DNA from: JAKLFA01 sp964450385
GTDB taxonomy: Bacteria > Omnitrophota > Gorgyraeia > Zapsychrales > JANLHA01
Length of the DNA stretch: 64,000 nt
Direction: 5' to 3'
Assembly: GCA_964450385.1 (NCBI GenBank)
Contig: CAYVEC010000003.1
Span: 1-64,000 of the forward strand
Below, piece after piece: positions 57,137-64,000 of the stretch. A program made the position numbers and the translations under genes. Below the pieces are notes generated by a model. The model did no database searches. It was not told the origin of the DNA and worked only from the letters and a program-made list of their open reading frames with translations. Numbering within the stretch: the first letter of the stretch is position 1; the number at the start of each line of letters is the position of its first letter.

Positions 57137-59245
57137 GTGGGACCAACGATCACCATTACAAAAATCATCAAGCGCGACGGCACCTCTGAAGATTTTAATT
57201 ACCAAAAGATTACGCATGCTATTTTAAAGGCCGGTTGCGCGACGGGAGAGTTCGATGAGCCGATCGCGAAGAATCTGACCCTCCGGGTCTTGAACATTAT
57301 TCATCAGATGATGACGGAGGAGCCCCCGACGGTCGAGCAGATCCAGGATATTGTTGAGGAGGTTCTGCTTACGTCGCCCTATCGGAAGACCGCGAAGGCC
57401 TACATCATCTACCGCGACCAGCATTCGAAGATCCGCGAAATCACGTCACGGAGCCAGGTGGGACTCGTCGACCAGTATCTTGACAAGCTTGATTGGAAGG
57501 TCAACGAGAACAGCAATATGTCCTATTCGTTACAGGGGCTTAATAATTATATCTCGACGGAGGTCACGAAGATCTATTGGCTCAATAAGATCTATCCGCC
57601 TGAGGTCCGCGAGGCCCATGTTAACGGGGATATCCATGTCCACGACCTTGGGCTCCTGAGCGTGTATTGCGTGGGCTGGGACCTGCAGGACCTGTTGATG
57701 CAGGGATTTCATGGTGCCTCAGGAAAAATGGAATCCTCGCCGGCCAAGCATTTCCGCACCGCCCTCGGGCAGATCGTGAATTTCTTCTATACCCTCCAGG
57801 GGGAGGCCGCGGGCGCGCAGGCCTTTTCGAACTTTGACACGCTCCTCGCGCCGTTCATTCGTTACGATAACCTTAAATATGTGGATGTGAAACAGGCCCT
57901 GCAGGAGTTTGTCTTTAATGTCAATGTTCCGACGAGAGTCGGGTTCCAGACGCCGTTCACGAACCTGACCCTTGACCTGAACGTGCCGTCTCATCTGGCC
58001 GATCAGGCCGTCATCTACGGCGGGGCGTTACGGGCCGAGACGTATAAAGATTTCCAGGCGGAGATGGATGTGCTCAATAAGGCCTTCCTTGAGGTGATGC
58101 TCGAGGGGGATGCCAAGGGCCGGGTCTTTACCTTCCCCATCCCGACGTATAATATCACGGAGGACTTTGACTGGGACAACCCGAACCTTGAGCTCCTCTG
58201 GAAGATCACGGCGAAATATGGCGTGCCGTATTTTGCCAATTTTGTGAATTCTGATATGAGCCCCGACGATGCCCGGAGCATGTGCTGCCGGCTTCGTCTG
58301 GATAACCGAGAGCTGAGAAAGCGCGGGGGCGGCCTCTTCGGGGCCTCGCCGCAGACCGGCTCCGCGGGGGTCGTCACGATCAATCTTCCGCGCCTCGGCT
58401 ACCTGTCGAAAAATTCCGAGGAGTTCTTCGCGCGCCTTGAGAAACTCATGGATGTCGCCAAGGAGAGCTTGGAGATCAAGCGCAAGGTCCTTGAGGAGTT
58501 CACCGAGAGCGGGCTGTATCCGTATTCGAGGTATTATCTCCGGAATATCAAAAAGCGATTGAGTCAGTACTGGCAGAATCATTTTTCCACGATCGGTCTT
58601 GTCGGGACGAATGAGGCCTGCCTGAATCTCTTCGGTGAGAGCATCTCGACGGAGAAAGGACAAAAGTTCGCGGGTGAGGTCCTGGATTTCATGCGCGAGA
58701 AGCTCGTCCGCTATCAGGCCGAGACCGGGAGCAACTATAATCTCGAGGCCACGCCGGCCGAGGGGGTCAGCTACCGCATGGCCAGGATCGACAAGGATAA
58801 GTATCAGGACATCATCTGTGCGAATGAGTCCGATTACCAGAATGGGAAGGAACCGTTCTATACGAACTCGACCCACCTCCCCGTGAATTATTCCGATGAC
58901 ATCTTTGAGGTCCTCGATATCCAGGATGGGCTGCAGACAAAGTACACCGGAGGGACGGTCCTTCACATTTTTGTCGGCGAGCGGATTCAGGACCCCGAGG
59001 CCTTAAAGCAGTTCGTTCGGACCGTCTGTCAGAAGTATCGTCTGCCGTATTTTACGATCAGTCCGACGTTCAGTGTCTGCCCGAGCTGCGGGTATGTCGC
59101 CGGTGAGCACGCCCTCTGCCCGAAATGCGAGGACGAGTGCGAGGTCTATTCGCGGGTCGTCGGATATCTTCGGCCGGTCAAGCAGTGGAATAAGGGCAAG
59201 CAGGAGGAATTCTGCAAGCGAAGGACATTTCGGGTATGCGGATAG
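57137..59245 (+). CDS. nrdD: Anaerobic ribonucleoside-triphosphate reductase
   Basis: A 702-residue class III glycyl-radical enzyme reducing NTPs to dNTPs without oxygen. It has an N-terminal ATP-cone (KIIKRDGTSEDFNYQKITHA), the barrel with SYSLQGLNNYI and the GDIHVHDLG segment, a zinc site of four Cys (CPSCGY and CPKC), and the glycyl radical Gly676 in SRVVGYLRPV. It starts at GTG 57137 behind GGAGAAGGAGG. It is coupled to nrdG by a 10-base overlap. It is the only ribonucleotide reductase in the window, which fits strict anaerobiosis. Confidence 0.97.
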   Translation: MGPTITITKIIKRDGTSEDFNYQKITHAILKAGCATGEFDEPIAKNLTLRVLNIIHQMMTEEPPTVEQIQDIVEEVLLTSPYRKTAKAYIIYRDQHSKIREITSRSQVGLVDQYLDKLDWKVNENSNMSYSLQGLNNYISTEVTKIYWLNKIYPPEVREAHVNGDIHVHDLGLLSVYCVGWDLQDLLMQGFHGASGKMESSPAKHFRTALGQIVNFFYTLQGEAAGAQAFSNFDTLLAPFIRYDNLKYVDVKQALQEFVFNVNVPTRVGFQTPFTNLTLDLNVPSHLADQAVIYGGALRAETYKDFQAEMDVLNKAFLEVMLEGDAKGRVFTFPIPTYNITEDFDWDNPNLELLWKITAKYGVPYFANFVNSDMSPDDARSMCCRLRLDNRELRKRGGGLFGASPQTGSAGVVTINLPRLGYLSKNSEEFFARLEKLMDVAKESLEIKRKVLEEFTESGLYPYSRYYLRNIKKRLSQYWQNHFSTIGLVGTNEACLNLFGESISTEKGQKFAGEVLDFMREKLVRYQAETGSNYNLEATPAEGVSYRMARIDKDKYQDIICANESDYQNGKEPFYTNSTHLPVNYSDDIFEVLDIQDGLQTKYTGGTVLHIFVGERIQDPEALKQFVRTVCQKYRLPYFTISPTFSVCPSCGYVAGEHALCPKCEDECEVYSRVVGYLRPVKQWNKGKQEEFCKRRTFRVCG

Positions 59246-59925
59246 GCGGGTTTCAGAAGGTTTCGTTTATTGATTATCCTAAAAAAGTTGCAGCCGTGGT
59301 CTTTGCCCAAGGCTGCAACTTTCGTTGTTCGTTTTGTCATAATACCGAGCTCGTTCTGCCGTCGTGTTTTTCGGAGCCGCTGGACGAGCATGAGATCCTG
59401 GCCTTTTTGAAGACGCGGGCCGACAAACTCCAGGGGGTCGTGATCACCGGCGGGGAGCCGACCCTTCAGGGCGATCTGCCCGCGTTCATGCGCGCCGTCA
59501 AGGCCATGGGGTTCGCGCTGAAACTCGATACGAACGGCAGCCGTCCGGACATGATCCGTCGGCTCCTTGATGACCAGATCGTTGATTTTATCGCGATGGA
59601 CCTGAAGGCCCCGCTTGCCCGTTATAAGGAGATGGTCGGGGTCGAGGTGAACACTGCGCTCCTTCGCGAGAGCATCCGGATCATTAAGGATTCGGGGATC
59701 GAATTCCAGTTCCGAACCACGCTCGTCAAGCCGCTCATCGATCCGTCTGAGATCGCCGATATTCAGGCCTTGATCCCTGATGTCTTGGACCATTACCTGC
59801 TTCAGGCCTTTGTCCCGCGCGAGAATGTCCTTGATGTCAGGCTCCTTGATCAGGGGCATTACTCTGATGAGGAGTTCGCGGATATCCGCTCGATTTGGCA
59901 GACGGCGGCGGTGAGCCGGGTCTGA
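59236..59925 (+). CDS. nrdG: Anaerobic ribonucleotide reductase activating protein
   Basis: A 229-residue radical SAM activase that installs the glycyl radical on NrdD. The cluster motif CNFRCSFC occurs near residue 28, then GVVITGGEPTLQGDL and KLDTNGSRPDM. It belongs to the longer NrdG type whose N-terminus reads IGGFQKVSFIDYP. The start overlaps nrdD. A hairpin terminator follows at 59961. Confidence 0.95.
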   Translation: MRIGGFQKVSFIDYPKKVAAVVFAQGCNFRCSFCHNTELVLPSCFSEPLDEHEILAFLKTRADKLQGVVITGGEPTLQGDLPAFMRAVKAMGFALKLDTNGSRPDMIRRLLDDQIVDFIAMDLKAPLARYKEMVGVEVNTALLRESIRIIKDSGIEFQFRTTLVKPLIDPSEIADIQALIPDVLDHYLLQAFVPRENVLDVRLLDQGHYSDEEFADIRSIWQTAAVSRV

Positions 59926-59960
59926 ATGAATTCATGTGCTAAGGATTTTATTTCAGGATG

Positions 59961-59983
59961 AGGGGACGATGTCCCCTTTTTTG
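59961..59983 (+). terminator. Terminator of nrdDG
   Basis: AGGGGAC (59961-59967) and GTCCCCT (59971-59977) with a 3-base loop, followed by a T-rich tail through 59983. Confidence 0.85.
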
Positions 59984-60026
59984 TTTGATGAGGGTCTGTA
60001 TCGGAGAGAGGGCCCTCAGAGAGATT

Positions 60027-60506
60027 TTATGCGGCAGCCGGCGCGTCATCCGTGCTGGCCGCGGGTTTGGGCCGCAGGGCCAGTTTTTTGACGTCTTCGA
60101 GAAAGACAGGGGTATCGACGGGTTTACGGTGAAAACAATCGACGCCCGAGACCAGGAACGAATCTTCGGTGTTCTTTCGAGAGGTGAGGATCAGGACAGG
60201 GATGTTTTTCGTCTCGGCGTTCTTCTTGATCTCCTTGAACAGGCTGAACCCGTCCATCTGGGGCATGAGGAAATCAGAGATGATGAGGTCCGGCAGACCT
60301 CCCTGAGAGAGCCGGGTCCATGCCTCGGTGCCGTTCTCAGCCGTCGCGACCTCAAAGCCGACATCGAGGAGGAGTTTGTTGAGAAGCGAGACGGTCGTGG
60401 GATCGTCATCGACGATCATGACCCGCTTGCCTTGGCCGAATTTCTGGTTCGCCTCAGGTGCGGCGATCGGCTCGTTCGCTTCGGTATTTTTCTGTTCGTC
60501 TGACAT
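60027..60506 (-). CDS. Stand-alone receiver-domain protein
   Basis: A 159-residue response regulator. A 25-residue polar N-terminus precedes a full receiver: VMIVDDDP, phosphorylation Asp78 (LIISDFLMPQMDG), LTSRKN and the lysine in FHRKPVDTP. It ends in a short Ala/Pro tail. There is no output domain and no kinase beside it, so it is an orphan. It is transcribed away from the pyruvate:ferredoxin oxidoreductase gene. Confidence 0.9.
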   Translation of the reverse strand: MSDEQKNTEANEPIAAPEANQKFGQGKRVMIVDDDPTTVSLLNKLLLDVGFEVATAENGTEAWTRLSQGGLPDLIISDFLMPQMDGFSLFKEIKKNAETKNIPVLILTSRKNTEDSFLVSGVDCFHRKPVDTPVFLEDVKKLALRPKPAASTDDAPAAA

Positions 60507-60512
60507 AGATAG

Positions 60513-60541
60513 ATTGTCTTATAAACCCGGGCCTTTGTCAA
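60513..60541 (-). promoter_or_regulatory. Promoter of the minus-strand receiver gene (leaderless)
   Basis: On the minus strand, a perfect TTGACA (plus 60536-60541) and GACAAT (plus 60513-60518) have a 17-base spacer. The -10 box ends 7 bases before the A of the ATG at 60506, and no Shine-Dalgarno is present, so the transcript should begin at or next to the start codon. Confidence 0.7.
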
Positions 60542-60625
60542 CTCCCGGCATGGATTTTTTAGGCCGACCGGATGGCGTTTTTCACATGTGACCGGCCGCG
60601 GGCCGCGTTTGACCCCCAAATCGAC

Positions 60626-60653
60626 TTGCTTTTTTTAGATAGAGGTATATAAT
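60626..60653 (+). promoter_or_regulatory. Promoter of the pyruvate:ferredoxin oxidoreductase gene
   Basis: TTGCTT (60626-60631) and a perfect TATAAT (60648-60653) are 16 bases apart, giving a leader of about 90 bases before ATG 60752. Confidence 0.75.
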
Positions 60654-60751
60654 GAAGTCCATTATTTCAAGGATCTGATGGTCTTGCCTAAAAGACGATC
60701 CGAATTAAGTTCATTTTTTAGCCGATTGATTACAAAAGGGAAGGAAGAACA

Positions 60752-63700
60752 ATGCCACGCGTGAAAGTTACAATTGATGGGAATGAGGCAGCGGCTTATG
60801 TCGCTCATAAGGTCTCTGAGGTGATCGCGATCTATCCGATTACGCCGTCTTCGGCCATGGGGGAGTGGGCCGACATGTGGTCGGCCGCCGGCCAGAAAAA
60901 TATCTGGGGCACGGTCCCGCTCGTTCAGGAGATGCAGAGCGAGGGGGGCGCGGCCGGGGCTGTTCACGGCGCGCTTCAGACAGGGGCCCTGACCACGACC
61001 TTTACCGCGTCGCAGGGGCTGCTTCTTATGATCCCGAACATGTATAAGATCGCCGGCGAGTTGACTCCGACGGTGTTCCACGTCTCAGCGCGGTCGCTTG
61101 CCGCTCAGGCCCTCTCGATCTTCGGGGACCATTCGGATGTGATGGCGACCCGCGGGACAGGGTTCGCGATGCTGGCCTCGAATTCGGTCCAGGAGGTCAT
61201 GGATACGGCGCTGATCGCCCATGCCGCGACCCTCAAGACGCGGGTCCCGATGATCCATTTTTTTGACGGGTTCCGCACCTCGCACGAGGTCGCGAAGATC
61301 GAACAGCTCTCGGTCGACGATATCGCGGCGATGATCCCGGATGAGGATGTCTTCGCCCATCGACGACGCGCCCTCTCGCCGGACCATCCCGTGCTTCGCG
61401 GCACCGCGCAGAATCCGGATGTCTATTTTCAGGCCCGCGAGACCGTGAACCCGTATTATGACGCGTGCCCGGCGATTGTTCAGGAGACGATGGATGCCTT
61501 CGCGAAGCTGACCGGACGGGCCTATCACCTTTTTGATTATTCGGGGCCGAAGGACGCGGACCGCGTGATTGTTATTATGGGCTCCGGCGCTGAGACCGTT
61601 GAGGAGACGTTGACGTATTTGGGGAAGGTGGGCGAGAAGGTTGGCGTTCTGAAGGTCCGGCTGTACCGTCCGTTCGCTGGTGAGGCCTTTGTGAAGGCCT
61701 TGCCGAAGTCGGTACGCTCGATCGCGGTCCTTGACCGGACGAAAGAGCCGGGTGCCGGCGGTGAGCCCCTGTATCTCGATGTGATCGCGGCCCTCGCGGA
61801 GTTCGGCGGCCGCCATGGATTCGCGGCGATGCCGGTTGTGATCGGCGGACGCTATGGGCTTTCGTCCAAGGAGTTTACCCCGGCCATGGTCAAGGCCGTT
61901 TATGATGAACTGGCCAAACCGGATCCGAAGCGGCATTTTACCGTCGGGATCACGGACGATGTGACCCACATGAGCCTGGCCTGTGATGAGGGATTCTCCA
62001 TCGAGGATCCGCAGGGGGTGCAGGCGGTCTTCTTCGGGCTCGGGTCTGACGGGACCGTCGGGGCCAATAAGAATTCCATTAAGATCATCGGAACCGAGAC
62101 CGAGCACTACGCGCAGGGGTATTTTGTCTATGACTCGAAGAAGGCCGGATCGGTCACTGTTTCGCATCTTCGGTTCGGTCCGAACCCGATTCGGGCCACC
62201 TATCTGGTCTCGAAGGCCGGCTTTGTCGGGTGCCATCAGTTCAGCTTTTTAGAGAAGTATGACGTCGTCGGAAAACTTAAAACCGGCGGCGTCTTTTTGC
62301 TCAACAGCTCCTACGGCCCTGCGGAGGTCTGGGACCAGATCCCGCGCGATGTCCAGGCCCAGCTTATCGAGCGGAAGGCCAAGCTCTATGTGATCGACGC
62401 CTATACGGTCGCGCGCGAGACCGGGATGGGGGCGCGGATCAACACGATCATGCAGACATGTTTCTTCGCCATCTCCGGTGTCCTGCCGAAAGACGAGGCG
62501 ATCGCCGCGATCAAAAAGGCGATCAAAAAGACGTACGGGGTCAAGGGCGAGCAGGTTGTGCAGAAGAATTTCAATGCCGTGGATCAGTCCCTGGCCCATC
62601 TCCATGAGGTCAAACTTCCGTCAGCCGCGTCGAGTAAGGTTCAACGACCGCCGGTTGTTTCCGACCGCGCCCCGGATTTTGTCAAGAAGGTCACGGCCCG
62701 GATCATGGCCGGTGAGGGCGACGCCCTGCCGGTCTCGGCGATGCCGGACGACGGGACGTATCCGTTGGGCACGACGAAATGGGAGAAACGGAACATCGCC
62801 CTTGATATTCCGGTCTGGGATCCGGCAACCTGTATTCAGTGCGGTAAGTGTATCGCGGTCTGTCCGCACGCGACCATTCGGATGAAGGCCTATGATTCTG
62901 CCTTGTTGAAGGACGCCCCCAAGACGTTCAAATCGACAAACGCGAAAAATAAAGAGTGGGAAGGGATGCAGTTCACGATCCAGGTGGCGCCTGAGGATTG
63001 CACGGGCTGCGGCCTGTGTGTTGAGACCTGTCCGGCCAAGAACAAACAGGACACGACAAAGAAGGCGATTAATATGGCCCCGCAGATTCCCTTGCGCGCC
63101 TCCGAAGGCGAGAATTGGGAATTTTTCACCGGGCTCCCTGAGGTCGACCGGGCCAAGGTCCGTCGGGATACGACGCGGACCGTCCAGGCCCTTCAGCCGC
63201 TTTTTGAATTCTCCGGCTGCTGCGCCGGCTGCGGCGAGACCCCGTATATCAAATTGTTAACCCAGCTGTTCGGAGACCGGATGGTCGTGGCCAACGCGAC
63301 CGGGTGTTCCTCGATCTACGGCGGCAACCTGCCGACGACGCCGTACACGGTGAATCCCGAGGGCAGAGGTCCGGCCTGGTCGAACTCGCTATTCGAGGAC
63401 AACGCCGAGTTCGGTCTGGGCTTCCGGCTCACGATCGATAAACAGGCGGAATTTGCGGTGGAACTCTTAAAGGATCTGTCCTCAGAGATTGGCGACTCCC
63501 TGGTGAAAGAGATCCTGGCCGCGGATCAGTCGGCCGAGGAGGGGATCGCAGCCCAACGCGTCCGGGTCGAGGCCCTCAAGAAAAAATTGGCTGGCATGCG
63601 ATCATCAAAGGCGGCGCATCTGAGAACCGTCGCGGACATGCTTGTCAAAAAGAGCGTCTGGATCTTCGGCGGGGACGGGTGGGCGTATGATATAGGCTAC

Positions 63701-64000
63701 GGCGGACTGGACCATGTCCTTGCCTCGGGCAAGAATGTCAATGTCCTGGTCATGGACACTGAGGTGTATTCGAATACCGGCGGTCAGGCTTCGAAAGCGA
63801 CCCCGCGGGCCGCGGTGGCCAAGTTTGCCGCCGGCGGAAAGCCGGGCGCGAAGAAAGACCTCGCGATGATGGCCATGACCTACGGCTCGGTCTATGTCGC
63901 GACTGTTGCCTTGGGCGCGAACGACAATCAGACGGCTAAGGCCTTTTTGGAGGCCGAGGCGTATAACGGCCCGTCGCTCATTATCGCGTATTCGCATTGC
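60752..64000 (+). CDS. nifJ: Pyruvate:ferredoxin (flavodoxin) oxidoreductase, 3'-truncated by the window
   Basis: The first 1083 codons of the single-chain homodimeric POR, which decarboxylates pyruvate to acetyl-CoA and reduces ferredoxin. About 100 residues are missing at the right edge. Order: domain I (AHKVSEVIAIYPITPSSAMG), domain II, the gamma domain, then two [4Fe-4S] motifs (CIQCGKCIAVCPHA; CTGCGLCVETCPAKN). The TPP-binding domain follows (CCAGCGETPYIKL, IFGGDGWAYDIGYGGLDHV, MDTEVYSNTGGQASKATP). ATG 60752 has GGGAAGGAAG upstream. It is functionally linked to the ferredoxin (22437), NfnAB, PPDK and the ADP-forming synthetase. Confidence 0.97.
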   Translation, partial: MPRVKVTIDGNEAAAYVAHKVSEVIAIYPITPSSAMGEWADMWSAAGQKNIWGTVPLVQEMQSEGGAAGAVHGALQTGALTTTFTASQGLLLMIPNMYKIAGELTPTVFHVSARSLAAQALSIFGDHSDVMATRGTGFAMLASNSVQEVMDTALIAHAATLKTRVPMIHFFDGFRTSHEVAKIEQLSVDDIAAMIPDEDVFAHRRRALSPDHPVLRGTAQNPDVYFQARETVNPYYDACPAIVQETMDAFAKLTGRAYHLFDYSGPKDADRVIVIMGSGAETVEETLTYLGKVGEKVGVLKVRLYRPFAGEAFVKALPKSVRSIAVLDRTKEPGAGGEPLYLDVIAALAEFGGRHGFAAMPVVIGGRYGLSSKEFTPAMVKAVYDELAKPDPKRHFTVGITDDVTHMSLACDEGFSIEDPQGVQAVFFGLGSDGTVGANKNSIKIIGTETEHYAQGYFVYDSKKAGSVTVSHLRFGPNPIRATYLVSKAGFVGCHQFSFLEKYDVVGKLKTGGVFLLNSSYGPAEVWDQIPRDVQAQLIERKAKLYVIDAYTVARETGMGARINTIMQTCFFAISGVLPKDEAIAAIKKAIKKTYGVKGEQVVQKNFNAVDQSLAHLHEVKLPSAASSKVQRPPVVSDRAPDFVKKVTARIMAGEGDALPVSAMPDDGTYPLGTTKWEKRNIALDIPVWDPATCIQCGKCIAVCPHATIRMKAYDSALLKDAPKTFKSTNAKNKEWEGMQFTIQVAPEDCTGCGLCVETCPAKNKQDTTKKAINMAPQIPLRASEGENWEFFTGLPEVDRAKVRRDTTRTVQALQPLFEFSGCCAGCGETPYIKLLTQLFGDRMVVANATGCSSIYGGNLPTTPYTVNPEGRGPAWSNSLFEDNAEFGLGFRLTIDKQAEFAVELLKDLSSEIGDSLVKEILAADQSAEEGIAAQRVRVEALKKKLAGMRSSKAAHLRTVADMLVKKSVWIFGGDGWAYDIGYGGLDHVLASGKNVNVLVMDTEVYSNTGGQASKATPRAAVAKFAAGGKPGAKKDLAMMAMTYGSVYVATVALGANDNQTAKAFLEAEAYNGPSLIIAYSHC

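Noticed and set aside
59995..60025. Minus-strand terminator after the receiver gene
   Set aside because: Only a GAGGGCCCTC palindrome is present, too short and without a U tract.
61085..62236. 383-codon minus-strand frame opposite the POR gene
   Set aside because: Shadow of the pyruvate:ferredoxin oxidoreductase, whose plus-strand frame runs uninterrupted with all cluster and TPP motifs.
1..64000. CRISPR arrays, transposases, integrases, prophage genes
   Set aside because: No regularly spaced repeats, no recognisable mobile-element proteins and no attachment-site duplications flanking the tRNA-Arg were found by reading.

Overview
The window is about 64 kb of a GC-rich bacterial chromosome and is almost entirely coding. 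The best guess for the source is a member of Candidatus Omnitrophota (former OP3). The main evidence is the large exported protein at 4456-8211. Its N-terminal domain (LPEKDLWVNLSPYEKERI region) and its C-terminal GGIDLNP tail are ones I recognise from predicted proteins of that phylum. The lifestyle looks strictly anaerobic and fermentative: PPDK, pyruvate:ferredoxin oxidoreductase, ADP-forming acetyl-CoA synthetase, NfnAB, a small 2[4Fe-4S] ferredoxin and only the oxygen-independent class III ribonucleotide reductase. No respiratory or oxygen-dependent gene is present. I see no prophage, transposon, CRISPR array or classical mobile element.

Layout. 1-4.3 kb: end of uvrB, coaX, an HtrA-type protease, then groES-groEL under a CIRCE operator. 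4.4-8.2 kb: the large secreted protein, which appears to carry a caspase-like (clan CD) domain. 8.3-16.7 kb: guaB3-guaA, dnaE, an HU-type protein, hisS. 16.7-22.4 kb: aspS (lacking the usual GAD insertion), a LysM lipoprotein, then the phoH-HD phosphohydrolase-ybeY-recO cluster. 22.4-30.8 kb: a ferredoxin gene on the minus strand, panE, dtd, tatD-like, two unknown genes, nfnA-nfnB, panB. 30.9-37 kb: glycyl-tRNA synthetase, ppdK, a short sigma-70 factor, apt, tRNA-Arg(CCU). 37-42.8 kb: an outer-membrane porin, then a compact group of membrane/ParA-CBM48/basic-protein/CvpA-like genes and a HIT protein. 42.8-51.6 kb: acetyl-CoA synthetase (ADP-forming), an SLC13/NhaD-type transporter, rhomboid, purU, U32 peptidase, a GH26-like hydrolase and a Pif1-like helicase. 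51.6-60.5 kb: metY, a PhnD-sensor histidine kinase with a receiver protein, nrdD-nrdG behind an NrdR-like box, and a minus-strand receiver. 60.6 kb to the end: pyruvate:ferredoxin oxidoreductase, cut by the window edge.

Metabolic logic. PPDK interconverts PEP and pyruvate, POR makes acetyl-CoA plus reduced ferredoxin, the ADP-forming synthetase turns acetyl-CoA into acetate with one ATP, and NfnAB couples reduced ferredoxin and NADH to NADPH. Pantothenate/CoA genes (panE, panB, coaX) and guanine nucleotide genes are scattered among these. Unusual themes are histone-H1-like Lys/Ala-rich extensions on otherwise ordinary proteins (GuaA, PPDK, an EF-Tu-barrel protein), a ParA ATPase fused to a glycogen-binding-type domain, and good promoters placed so close to start codons that leaderless transcripts are predicted.
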